Below, one piece after another: positions 7,931-14,262 of a stretch of 18,902 nt of DNA; position 1 is the stretch's first letter, and every line of letters starts with the position of its first letter. The notes beneath the pieces are model-generated. The model ran no database searches. It saw nothing but the letters and a program-made list of their open reading frames with translations, and was not told the origin of the DNA. Source of the DNA: DATAFO01 sp046728935 (GTDB lineage Bacteria; Actinomycetota; Thermoleophilia; Solirubrobacterales; 70-9); the NCBI GenBank assembly GCA_046728935.1, contig JBKPFS010000049.1, positions 1-18,902 on the forward strand, given 5' to 3'. A program made the position numbers and the translations under genes.

Positions 7931-8425
7931 ATGCGGCTGAAGGAATCCGTCATCGTCTCGGCGCCGCCGAAGCTCGTCTGGGATTACCTCGCCGAGCCCA
8001 ACAACTACCTCCACTTCATGTCCGGGGTGACGCGGTGGGAGGTGGTCTCCGAGCAGCGCAGCGGGCTCGGCGCCCGCTACCGGATGCTGATCCGCGTGGG
8101 CTCCGCGGAGCTGGGCGGGCTGATCGAGATCGTCGAGTGGCGCGAGCAGCGCGACATGGCCTGGTCGTCCGTGACCGGCGTCGACCAGCGCGGCCGCTGG
8201 CGGCTGCGGGAGACGGAGGACGGACGAACCCGCGTCGAGTTCCGCTTCGCCTACGGCGTCGCAGGCGCCGGCATCTCAGGGCTGATCTCCGAGCTCGTCG
8301 CCTCGCCGACGCTCTCGAGCCACGTGCGCCGCTCGCTGCACCAGCTCAAGCGGCAGGTCGAGCACGAGCGGCTTCGGGCCGAGGCCGCGCGCCGGCGCCG
8401 CGAGCGCGAGGGCGCCCGGGCCTGA
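7931..8425 (+). CDS. SRPBCC (START/polyketide-cyclase-like) domain protein
   Basis: 164 residues with the typical SRPBCC layout: a first strand and helix (VIVSAPPKLVWDYLAEPNNY, 8-27), a curved sheet with WEVVSEQRSGLGARYRML, then TRVEFRFAYGV and a long C-terminal amphipathic helix. These proteins hold hydrophobic ligands in a deep cavity. The last 30 residues are a charged coil rich in Arg and Glu. The ATG at 7931 follows GTGCAGGG, an acceptable binding site. The stop codon TGA is the loop of a perfect 11-bp hairpin. Its place after an acyltransferase and an SCP2-hydrolase suggests lipid binding or transport, but this is only context. No enzymatic residues can be assigned. Confidence 0.82.
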   Translation: MRLKESVIVSAPPKLVWDYLAEPNNYLHFMSGVTRWEVVSEQRSGLGARYRMLIRVGSAELGGLIEIVEWREQRDMAWSSVTGVDQRGRWRLRETEDGRTRVEFRFAYGVAGAGISGLISELVASPTLSSHVRRSLHQLKRQVEHERLRAEAARRRREREGARA

Positions 8426-8436
8426 GGCCCGGGCGC
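8412..8436. terminator. Bidirectional terminator hairpin with the stop codon as loop
   Basis: GCGCCCGGGCC (8412-8422), TGA (8423-8425) and GGCCCGGGCGC (8426-8436) form a perfect 11-bp stem whose 3-base loop is the SRPBCC stop codon. It lies between two convergent genes and can serve both. There is no clear T-run on either side. Confidence 0.7.
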
Positions 8437-8441
8437 ATCGC

Positions 8442-8786
8442 TCAACCCTTCTTGCGGTTGACGGCCGCTTGGAGCTGACGCTTGTTCATGCTCGAGCGGC
8501 CCGAGATGTTGAGCTTCTTCGCCTCGTTGTAGAGCTGCTCGCGAGTGCGGCCGCGGGGGCCCGGCTTGCCCGAGCGCTGCCCACCGCGACGACCGGAGGA
8601 GATGTCGCGGGTCGAGCTGCGCGAACGGGTCCGGGACTCGCCGTGGCGCGCCCGCTCCTTGTTCACGGTGCGCGCGGCGATCTCCTTCGCGCGGCCCTCG
8701 GAGCGGCCCTGGCGCTTCTCGCTCTTCTTCACGTGCTCGTACTGACGGGCACGCTTCGTGCCTTTCTTGATCCCACGCGGGGGCAT
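8442..8786 (-). CDS. Small basic protein with a C-terminal Rho_N-type motif
   Basis: A 114-residue, strongly basic protein. The conserved opening is MPPRGIKKGTKRARQYEHVK. A middle segment has AKEIAARTVNKERARHGESR and TRDISSGRRGG. Residues 79-112 form a Rho N-terminal/SAP-like helix-extended-loop-helix, GRTREQLYNEAKKLNI then GRSSMNKRQLQAAV. Such proteins are often labelled 'plasmid stabilization protein' in databases, without evidence of that role. RNA or DNA binding is likely from the charge and the Rho_N motif. ATG 8786 is set by a near-perfect AGGAGG five bases upstream; longer readings from 8951 run back through another gene's promoter and are rejected. It converges on the SRPBCC gene across a shared hairpin terminator. 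Confidence 0.85.
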   Translation of the reverse strand: MPPRGIKKGTKRARQYEHVKKSEKRQGRSEGRAKEIAARTVNKERARHGESRTRSRSSTRDISSGRRGGQRSGKPGPRGRTREQLYNEAKKLNISGRSSMNKRQLQAAVNRKKG

Positions 8787-8865
8787 GGAAACCTCCTCGT
8801 TCGGGTTCTCTAAGTGGCTACCCACGGGCCGGGGCGAAAAACGCCGTCCTGGCCGCGCCGGCGCG

Positions 8866-8871
8866 TACGCT
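8866..8871 (+). promoter_or_regulatory. -10 box of a leaderless small gene
   Basis: TACGCT is followed by six bases and the GTG at 8878. The same hexamer occurs eight bases before the DUF389 ATG, and both are preceded by G (GTACGCT). Confidence 0.5.
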
Positions 8872-8877
8872 TGCCCC

Positions 8878-8961
8878 GTGCGAGCAATGTTCGTGATCTG
8901 GATCGTGCTGATCGCCGCGGGGATCGTCCTCTTCTCGATCATCGGGCTCACGCACGGCTGA
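8878..8961 (+). CDS. 27-residue single-pass membrane peptide
   Basis: From GTG 8878 the sequence reads VRAMFVIWIVLIAAG, a continuous hydrophobic span to about residue 22, then a short tail ending THG and TGA. It is one transmembrane helix with almost no soluble part. Support for being real: a TACGCT box six bases before the GTG, a stop only 19 bases before the start of the next membrane gene, and the absence of anything else explaining the span. An internal ATG at 8887 would give 24 residues. It probably shares a transcript with the following membrane protein. I know no function for it. Confidence 0.55.
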   Translation: MRAMFVIWIVLIAAGIVLFSIIGLTHG

Positions 8962-8980
8962 GCCGCCGAAAGGAGCCAAG

Positions 8981-9655
8981 TTGCGCCGCTTCGTCCGCGA
9001 GAACTCCCTCTCCCTGTTCTTCCTCGTCATCTTCGTCTGCGCCCTCGGCGGCCAGGCGATCGCGGGTCACCAGCTCTACAACCAGGAGCAGCTCGCGCAC
9101 GACGGCGCAACGGTGTCGCTGTGGAGCTACGTCACCTCGTCGGAGTTCGGCAACGCGGTGATGGAGAACTGGCAATCCGAGTACCTGCAGTTCACCCTCT
9201 TCATGCTGGCGACGGTCTGGCTCCTGCAGCGGGGCTCTCCCGAGTCGAAGCGGGTCGGGGAGGAGGGCACCGAGTCGGACCGCCGGCAACGGATCGGCGG
9301 CTGGGCGGGCCCGGAGGCGCCGGCCTGGGCGAGCGTCCGCGGAATCCGGACCTGGGTCTACTCGAACTCGCTGCTGATCGTGATGGCGGTGATCTTCTTC
9401 GGCTCGTGGTTCGCCCAATCGGTCACCGGCTGGACGGAGTTCAACGCCGCCCAGCGGGCGCACGGCGAGGACACGGTCTCGTGGCTCTCCTACGTCGGCA
9501 GCGCGAGCTTCTGGGAGGCGACGCTCCAGAACTGGCAGTCGGAGTTCCTCGCCATCGGCTCCTTCGCGGTGCTCGCGATCTACCTCCGGCAGCGCGGCTC
9601 GCCCGAGTCGAAGCCGGTCGGCGCCCCCCACGAGGCGACCGGCGTGGAGGATTAA
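8981..9655 (+). CDS. Internally duplicated membrane protein (DUF6766-like)
   Basis: 224 residues made of two similar halves. Each has a hydrophobic helix (LSLFFLVIFVCALGG near 10-24; LLIVMAVIFFGSW near 132-144), a Trp-rich segment (LWSYVTSSEFGNAV; WLSYVGSASFWEAT), NWQSE(Y/F)L, a second helix (LFMLATVWLLQ; SFAVLAIYLRQ) and the same closing RGSPESK. Four transmembrane segments are expected. I recall this as DUF6766, with no known role. The start is TTG 8981, supported by AAGGAG five bases upstream. It follows the 27-residue peptide by 19 bases. Its TAA stop overlaps the TAA of the convergent acyl-CoA ligase by four bases. Confidence 0.8.
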   Translation: MRRFVRENSLSLFFLVIFVCALGGQAIAGHQLYNQEQLAHDGATVSLWSYVTSSEFGNAVMENWQSEYLQFTLFMLATVWLLQRGSPESKRVGEEGTESDRRQRIGGWAGPEAPAWASVRGIRTWVYSNSLLIVMAVIFFGSWFAQSVTGWTEFNAAQRAHGEDTVSWLSYVGSASFWEATLQNWQSEFLAIGSFAVLAIYLRQRGSPESKPVGAPHEATGVED

Positions 9656-11346
9656 GCGAGTTCCCGCTTCAGGACCTTCCCGGTGGCGTTGCGGGGCAGC
9701 GAGTCGAGGAACTCGACCTCACCCGGGACCTTGAACCGCGCCAGGTTTGACTTCACGAAGGCCTTCACGTCGTCCTCGCCGAGGTCAGCGCCCTCGTTCA
9801 GCACCAGGAACGCCTTCAGCCGCTGGCCGAACTCCTCGTCGTCTACACCGATCACGGCCACCTCCTTGACGTCGTCGTGGCCCGCCAGCAGGTCCTCGAC
9901 CTCCCGCGGGAAGACGTTCTCGCCGCCGGACACGATCATCTCGTCGTCGCGGCCGTCGATGAACAGCCGCCCCTCCTCGTCGAGGTGGCCGACGTCGCCC
10001 GAGGAGAGCAGGTTTCCGAGGGCCTCCTTGCCACCGCCGCCGGTGTAGCCCTCGAACGCCATCTCGTTGCCGACGAAGATGCGGCCCGTCTCGCCTTGCG
10101 GCATCTCGTTCCCGTCCTGGTCGACGATCTTGAGCACCGTCCCCCGCGGAGGCCTGCCGGCCGTGCCGGGCGCGGCGCGGAGGTCCTCCGGCGTGGCGAT
10201 CGTGGCCCAGGCGACCTCCGTGGAGCCGTAGAGGTTGTAGAGGTTCTCGCCGAACCGGTCCATCCACTCGGTCGCCAGGGGCCCGGGCAGGGCCGAGCCG
10301 CTCGCCGCGGTGACGCGCAACTGCGGGAGCTCGTACTCGCGCAGCGTCTCCTCGGGCAGCTGGAGGATCCACTGCATCATCACCGGCACCACCACCAGCG
10401 TCGTCGCCTCCGATTCCGCGGTGGCGCGTAGGGTGTCCTCCGGGTCGAAGCGGGTTCGCAGTATGTACGTGGAGCCGAGCGCGAGGCCGAGCATGAAGTG
10501 CGCGAAGCCCCAGGAGTGAAAGAGCGGCGCGGCGATCATCGTCTTCTCGTGCGAGTGGAGCGGGATCTTCGAGAACATCGCGGCGAGAGGACCGAGGGTG
10601 TCGGGCTGTCCACGCTGGGCGCCCTTCGGCGTCCCGGTCGTACCCGACGTCAAGATCACGAACCGGCTCGACTGCTCCGGGGGATCGAGGTCGCCGTCGC
10701 TACCGGACGCGATCAGGTCCTCGAGCGTGGGGTCGGACGCGGCACGAGCCTCGGCCTCCTCGCTGGTGTCATCGCGCGCCGGCTCGTCAGGGCGCCAGGC
10801 GACGAACCGCGTCAACCCCCCGGCCGCATCCTCGAGCAGGCCCGCGAACTCCGCGTCGTAGATCAGCGCCCTCGGCTCCTCGCGCTCGACCACCCCGACG
10901 AGCTGCGGCCCCGAGAAAGCCGTGTTCATGTAGAGGCCGTTCGCGCCCAGCTTCGCCACCGCGAGCGTGGCCTCGACGAAGCCGCGGTGGTTGCGGCACA
11001 TGGTCGCCACCCCGTCGCCCTCGGAGACGCCCTCGTCGGCGAGGGCATGTGCGAGGGCGTTGGAACGGCGATGGACCTCGCCGTAGCTCAGCTCGCCGGC
11101 CTCGTCCTCGAGCATCGTCCGCTCCGGGTGCATGATCGCGGCGCCGGTGATGCCGGCCGCGGGCGAGGCGCCCCAGCGCGCCAGCTCGCGGGCGACGCGC
11201 ACCAGCTTGTCCGGTCGCACGGGGCGGATCACGCCCGCCTCGGCGAGGGTCTTGACCGTGAACGGGAGGTCGGGCACCGGGCCGAGCTTGCCTAGCTTCA
11301 CCCGGCGCGCGAGCGAGAGCGGCGTGCCCAGTGGCCCCAGTTCCAT
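9652..11346 (-). CDS. Acyl-CoA synthetase/AMP-dependent ligase (FadD-like)
   Basis: 564 residues of the ANL superfamily; it should activate a carboxylic acid to acyl-AMP and then acyl-CoA. Motifs in order: P-loop LTSGTTGTPKGA (232-243), FHSWGF (276-281), YGSTE (373-377), SSGDVGHLDEEGRLFIDGR with catalytic Asp451, hinge region DEMIVSGGENVFP (468-480), and the C-terminal lysine in RNATGKVLKREL (Lys557). All key residues are present. The 60-residue N-terminal extension before the main domain resembles mycobacterial FadD2/FadD12-type ligases, so a fatty acid substrate is likely but not proven. The ATG at 11346 has TAAGCT seven bases upstream and no Shine-Dalgarno, suggesting a leaderless message. 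It interrupts the ispF-cysS order known from other bacteria. It overlaps the convergent DUF6766 gene by TTAA. Confidence 0.92.
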   Translation of the reverse strand: MELGPLGTPLSLARRVKLGKLGPVPDLPFTVKTLAEAGVIRPVRPDKLVRVARELARWGASPAAGITGAAIMHPERTMLEDEAGELSYGEVHRRSNALAHALADEGVSEGDGVATMCRNHRGFVEATLAVAKLGANGLYMNTAFSGPQLVGVVEREEPRALIYDAEFAGLLEDAAGGLTRFVAWRPDEPARDDTSEEAEARAASDPTLEDLIASGSDGDLDPPEQSSRFVILTSGTTGTPKGAQRGQPDTLGPLAAMFSKIPLHSHEKTMIAAPLFHSWGFAHFMLGLALGSTYILRTRFDPEDTLRATAESEATTLVVVPVMMQWILQLPEETLREYELPQLRVTAASGSALPGPLATEWMDRFGENLYNLYGSTEVAWATIATPEDLRAAPGTAGRPPRGTVLKIVDQDGNEMPQGETGRIFVGNEMAFEGYTGGGGKEALGNLLSSGDVGHLDEEGRLFIDGRDDEMIVSGGENVFPREVEDLLAGHDDVKEVAVIGVDDEEFGQRLKAFLVLNEGADLGEDDVKAFVKSNLARFKVPGEVEFLDSLPRNATGKVLKRELA

Positions 11347-11353
11347 TGGCCCT

Positions 11354-11359
11354 AGCTTA
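11354..11359 (-). promoter_or_regulatory. -10 box of a leaderless acyl-CoA ligase gene
   Basis: TAAGCT on the minus strand, seven bases before the ATG at 11346. An AGGG lies too close to the ATG to act as a normal ribosome binding site. Confidence 0.5.
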
Positions 11360-11391
11360 TTCGCGTGGCACGGCCGCTCGGCGGCTCAAGC

Positions 11392-11550
11392 AGGGTTGAT
11401 GGGGGTTAGGCGCGTGCGCGGGGGCGTTGCAGGCGAGCTGGGCGGTGCGCGCGGCCGAAGCGGGTAGCAGCGCTACCTGCGAGGTCGTGGGTGCGGATCC
11501 AGCGACGGCATGCGGCGTCATCCGCGCGCGCGGATAGCCCCATCAGCCCT
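11392..11550. repeat. Palindromic element 3 (family 1, diverged)
   Basis: The outer arms 11392-11408 and 11535-11550 are an inverted repeat of about 16 bases with two differences and a one-base offset. The central hairpin GGTAGC-AGC-GCTACC shares the 13-mer GTAGCAGCGCTAC with element 2. GGCGAGCTGGG is shared with element 2, and GCGTCATCC with element 1. The right arm ends exactly at the TAG stop of ispF. It is less similar to elements 1 and 2 than they are to each other, so membership in one family is likely but not certain. Together with the 45-bp ligase promoter region it fills the whole 204-bp gap. Confidence 0.65.
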
Positions 11551-12012
11551 CTAGTCGACCTCGATCAGGGCCACCGCGAGGCAGGCGATCCCCTCGCCGC
11601 GACCGATCCATCCCATGCCCTCGTTGCTGGTCGCCTTGACGCTCACTGGCGCCCCGAGCGCCGCCGACAGGTTGCGCTCCATCTCGGCTCGATGCGGGGC
11701 TAGTCGTGGCTCCTCGCAGATCACGCTGGCGTCCGCGTTCAGCGCCCGGCCCTGGAGCATCCCGACGACGGTCCGCAGGAGATCGAGCGAGTCGGCGTCA
11801 CGCCAGCGCTCCTCGGCGAACGGGAAGTGAGTGCCGAGGTCCCCGAGCCGGCCGGCGCCAAGCAGCGCGTCGCAGAGTGCGTGGGCGACCACGTCGGCGT
11901 CCGAGTGACCGGCGAGACCACGCGGATGCTCGATCTCGACCCCCCCGAGGACCAGGCGGCGGCCCTCCGCGAAGCGGTGGCTGTCGTAGCCGACGCCGAC
12001 GCGCACGGCCAT
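11551..12012 (-). CDS. ispF: 2-C-methyl-D-erythritol 2,4-cyclodiphosphate synthase
   Basis: A 153-residue enzyme of the MEP isoprenoid pathway that cyclises CDP-ME-2-phosphate to MEcPP with release of CMP, normally a trimer. Metal ligands are Asp10 and His12 in GYDSHRF and His44 in the segment GHSDADVVAHALCDALLGA. DLGTHFP follows, then the nucleotide-binding end KATSNEGMG-WIGRGEGIACLAVAL. Length is typical and all key residues are present. It begins two bases after the hisJ-like stop, so the two are one operon. Its usual partner ispD lies 2 kb upstream on the same strand but is separated by the plus-strand DUF389 block. The stop codon directly abuts palindromic element 3. Confidence 0.96.
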   Translation of the reverse strand: MAVRVGVGYDSHRFAEGRRLVLGGVEIEHPRGLAGHSDADVVAHALCDALLGAGRLGDLGTHFPFAEERWRDADSLDLLRTVVGMLQGRALNADASVICEEPRLAPHRAEMERNLSAALGAPVSVKATSNEGMGWIGRGEGIACLAVALIEVD

Positions 12013-12014
12013 GG

Positions 12015-12839
12015 TCAGCCCAGCGGCTCCAGGCGCCGGTCACGGCCCTCGAACACCGCGACCTGGTCGATTCCCCACTCGCGCATCGTCTCCACGGCGA
12101 GCTCGTACTCATACCCCACGTGGCCCGGCTCGTGTGCGTCGGAGGAAAGCGAGAACGCGGCCCCGGCCTCCACGCACATCGCCGCGAACTCCGTCGACGG
12201 GTAGATCTCGCCGACCGGCTTGCGAAGGCCCGCCGTCGACACCTCGACCGCGACCCCGCTCTCGCCGATCGCCTCGACCGCGGGCTCGTAGTGGAAGCGC
12301 GGGTCGCGCTGCGGGGCCGGGCGACCCCGGCCCCAGATCTTCACCAGGTCGGGGTGGGCGAGGATGTCGAAGAGGCCGCTGCGAGCCGCCTCGGCGAGGG
12401 TCTCGAAGTACCGTGCCCAGACCCGGTCCGCGTCCCCGATCCGCTCCCAGACGTCGTAGCCGTGGTGATCAATCCCGCCCTCGGCGATGAAGTGGACGGA
12501 TCCGATCACGTAGTCGAAGTCCTGGCCGTCGAGGAGGTTCGCGATCCGGTCCTCGCGCCCGGCGATGAAGTCCATCTCGATTCCCACCCGCAGGGGCGTG
12601 GACCGCAGGAAGTCGCAGTACTCCGACAGATCGTCCCTGGCGTTCTCGATCCAGAACGGGTGATCCCACACCTCAAGCGCCTCCGTGAAGCGGTACACGT
12701 GCTCGGACACGCCGAGCTCCCCGATCCCGGCGGCAGCGGCCGCCTCCAGGTAGCGATCGACATTCTCCTGCGTGAAGTGAGCCTCGGCCGTGGCGTCGAG
12801 GTCGTCGCGTCGAAGGTGCACGTGGTAGTCGGTGAGCAT
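12015..12839 (-). CDS. PHP-family histidinol-phosphatase-like protein (HisJ type)
   Basis: A 274-residue PHP metallophosphoesterase. Metal ligands are visible in family order: His6 and His8 in DYHVHLR, His47 in SEHVYRF, Glu88 in GIEMDF, His116 in GSVHF, His162 in AHPDL, and Asp234/His236 in SSDAHEPGH. The segment STAGLRKPVGEIYPS (201-215) is characteristic of HisJ/HisK-type histidinol phosphatases, which make histidinol in histidine synthesis. Without other his genes nearby the physiological substrate is inferred. I chose ATG 12839 because the PHP fold starts there. An in-frame GTG at 12923 would add 28 Arg-rich residues that are merely two hairpins read as codons. No Shine-Dalgarno precedes the ATG. 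The gene is joined to ispF by a two-base gap. Confidence 0.88.
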   Translation of the reverse strand: MLTDYHVHLRRDDLDATAEAHFTQENVDRYLEAAAAAGIGELGVSEHVYRFTEALEVWDHPFWIENARDDLSEYCDFLRSTPLRVGIEMDFIAGREDRIANLLDGQDFDYVIGSVHFIAEGGIDHHGYDVWERIGDADRVWARYFETLAEAARSGLFDILAHPDLVKIWGRGRPAPQRDPRFHYEPAVEAIGESGVAVEVSTAGLRKPVGEIYPSTEFAAMCVEAGAAFSLSSDAHEPGHVGYEYELAVETMREWGIDQVAVFEGRDRRLEPLG

Positions 12840-12848
12840 GTGTTCGAG

Positions 12849-12871
12849 GCCGGGACACAGAGTGTCCCGGC
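12849..12871. repeat. Perfect 10-bp hairpin in the hisJ leader
   Basis: GCCGGGACAC-AGA-GTGTCCCGGC lies just upstream of the hisJ ATG, within its predicted 5' leader. It looks like a dispersed GTGTCCC-type palindrome or a translation-control hairpin. Confidence 0.6.
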
Positions 12872-12883
12872 AGAGGCGTGTGA

Positions 12884-12898
12884 GGCGGCGAAGCCGCC
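12884..12898. repeat. Second hairpin in the hisJ/DUF389 divergent region
   Basis: GGCGGC-GAA-GCCGCC, a 6-bp perfect stem, 12 bases from the first hairpin. On the minus strand the two form a tandem structure at the start of the hisJ leader. Confidence 0.55.
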
Positions 12899-12911
12899 GC
12901 AAGTGGGGTTG

Positions 12912-12918
12912 TACGCTA
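12912..12918. promoter_or_regulatory. Overlapping divergent -10 boxes (DUF389 and hisJ)
   Basis: The plus strand reads TACGCT (12912-12917), eight bases before the DUF389 ATG. The minus strand reads TAGCGT (12918-12913). Both fit TANNNT and overlap by five bases, so one near-symmetric site could start both genes. The hisJ transcript would then begin near 12905 and carry both hairpins. Confidence 0.45.
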
Positions 12919-12925
12919 GCCACGC

Positions 12926-13948
12926 ATGGTCCATCTCCGGATCGTCGTCCCCAGCTACCAGGCCGAGCACGCGCTCGACCTGCTCAACAACACGCCGTCG
13001 GTCTGCAACCTGATCTACCTCGAGCGGGCCGCTCACAAGCCGGAGGGCGACGTGATCCTCTGCGACGTCGCCCGCGAGGACGCGAGCGTGATCGTCTCCG
13101 ACCTGCGCGAGCTCAACGTCGACACCGAGGGGTCGATCGCGATGGAGGACATCGACTCGCAGATCTCGGCGGCCGCGAGGCTCGCGGAGAAGGCGGCCGT
13201 CGGTGCCGTCGGTGACGCCGTGGTCTGGGAAGAGGTCGAGTCGCGGACCTCGGAGAACATCGAGCTCTCGGCGAGCTTCCTCGCCTTCATGGTCCTGGCG
13301 ATGATGATCGCCGCCGTGGGGATCCTCACCGATCAGCTGATCCTGATCATCGGCGCGATGGTGGTCGGGCCGGAGTTCGGCCCCATCGCCGGGCTCTCGG
13401 TCGCCGCCGTGCAAAAGCGCATGGACCTCGCCCGGCGCTCGTCCATCGCGCTCGCGATCGGCTTCCCCCTCGGGATCACGATGGCGTTCCTGATGACCCG
13501 CGCGCTCGACGGTCTCGACCTGATCCCGAGCGACTTCGCCCAGGAGGGTCACCCGTTCACCGACTTCATCTCGAATCCCGACTTCTACAGCTTCCTGGTC
13601 GCGTATCTCGCGGGCACGGCGGGCGTGCTCTCGCTCACCAACGCGAAGTCGGGCGCCCTGGTCGGGGTCCTGATCTCGGTGACGACGATCCCGGCGGCGG
13701 CAAACATCGGGGTGGCCGCGGCGCTCGGCGACGGTGACGAGTGGCTCGGGGCGATTGAGCAGCTGTCGCTCAACCTGGGCGCGATCTTCCTCGCCTGCAT
13801 CGGAACCCTCTTCATCCAGCGCCGGCTCTACCTGCGTCGCCGTCGCGCGCACCTGCACCACGAGGCTCGCGAGGCGGCCGGCCTGCCCCTCGGCCGCTCC
13901 AGGAGGGGCTCCCCGGCCTCGCCAGAGAGCCCCACTTCCCGTGTCTAG
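12926..13948 (+). CDS. DUF389-family membrane protein
   Basis: 340 residues. The first 115 form a soluble domain with a ferredoxin-like pattern (LRIVVPSYQAEHALDLLNN at the start, then EGDVILCDV). About six transmembrane segments follow, from SASFLAFMVLAMMIAAVGI (about 114-132) to LGAIFLACIGTLFIQ (about 282-296), including the conserved GAMVVGPEFGPIAGLS near 144-159 and TTIPAAANIGVA. This is the TIGR00341/DUF389 layout. Function is unknown; a transport role is often supposed. The last 40 residues are basic and unconserved. It appears leaderless (TACGCT eight bases before the ATG). Its stop overlaps the start of a 52-residue membrane gene by eight bases. The pair sits as a plus-strand insertion between ispD and hisJ-ispF. 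Confidence 0.9.
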   Translation: MVHLRIVVPSYQAEHALDLLNNTPSVCNLIYLERAAHKPEGDVILCDVAREDASVIVSDLRELNVDTEGSIAMEDIDSQISAAARLAEKAAVGAVGDAVVWEEVESRTSENIELSASFLAFMVLAMMIAAVGILTDQLILIIGAMVVGPEFGPIAGLSVAAVQKRMDLARRSSIALAIGFPLGITMAFLMTRALDGLDLIPSDFAQEGHPFTDFISNPDFYSFLVAYLAGTAGVLSLTNAKSGALVGVLISVTTIPAAANIGVAAALGDGDEWLGAIEQLSLNLGAIFLACIGTLFIQRRLYLRRRRAHLHHEAREAAGLPLGRSRRGSPASPESPTSRV

Positions 13949-14099
13949 CGCCGTCCGCGACATCGGCGTCCTGCTGGGCGTCTTCCTCGCCGCGACGGGC
14001 CTCGCCGAGCTCTTCGGTGCGGTCAACATGGGCACCGCGCTCACCTTCGGCCAGCTCGCCTTCGCGGCGACGCTGGTGGCGATCCTCCTGCGCCGCTAG
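13941..14099 (+). CDS. 52-residue two-helix membrane protein
   Basis: GTG 13941 lies eight bases inside the end of the DUF389 gene. The product has two hydrophobic spans, IGVLLGVFLAATGLAELFGA (about 8-27) and TFGQLAFAATLVAILL (about 34-49), and ends in Arg-Arg. The overlapping start suggests translational coupling and a shared membrane role with the DUF389 protein. I do not recognise a family. The hydrophobic pattern and third-position GC bias support coding. Confidence 0.65.
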   Translation: MSSAVRDIGVLLGVFLAATGLAELFGAVNMGTALTFGQLAFAATLVAILLRR

Positions 14100-14105
14100 C
14101 GGCGG

Positions 14106-14126
14106 GCCCCGGGCCGCACCGGGCTG
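14106..14126 (+). terminator. GC-rich hairpin after the DUF389 pair
   Basis: GCCCCGG and CCGGGC can pair across a short loop with one bulge, just past the stop at 14099. No T-run follows. It is a plausible but unproven terminator. Confidence 0.35.
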
Positions 14127-14184
14127 GGTATGGCAGCGGCGTGAGAGAGACCCTGCCGTTGGCGCGTTTCTGCCGCCATGCCCA
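14126..14184. repeat. Imperfect inverted repeat in the ispD/DUF389 convergent gap
   Basis: TGGGTATGGCAG at the left and CTGCCGCCATGCCCA at the right pair over about 15 bases with three or four mismatches, enclosing about 30 bases. It resembles the large-palindrome architecture, but the family 1 framework is not visible, so I keep it apart. Confidence 0.45.
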
Positions 14185-14214
14185 ATTAGGCGCCAGATCC
14201 GGCTGCCGCCAAGT

Positions 14215-14257
14215 CGAATGTCGTGTTGACGGTGATGTGCACCGTCAACCACGCTCG
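14215..14257. repeat. Palindrome family 2, copy A (after ispD)
   Basis: GTTGACGGTG (14225-14234), loop ATGTG, and CACCGTCAAC (14240-14249) form a perfect 10-bp stem. Partly complementary shoulders CGAATGTCG and ACGCTCG extend it. It starts six bases past the ispD stop and probably acts as its transcript end. It shares GTTGACGGTGAT, CACCG, CAAC and ACGCTCG with copy B. Confidence 0.75.
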
Positions 14258-14262
14258 TCCCG

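Noticed and set aside
8442..8786. 'Plasmid stabilization' function for the Rho_N-like protein
   Set aside because: That is a database label for this type of protein; nothing in the window shows a plasmid or an addiction partner.
8442..8951. 169-residue version of the Rho_N-like protein
   Set aside because: The strong AGGAGG before ATG 8786 and the promoter and start of the opposite small gene in 8866-8880 make the longer form unlikely.
12840..12923. Extended hisJ start at GTG 12923
   Set aside because: The added residues are two hairpins translated by chance; the PHP fold begins at ATG 12839.
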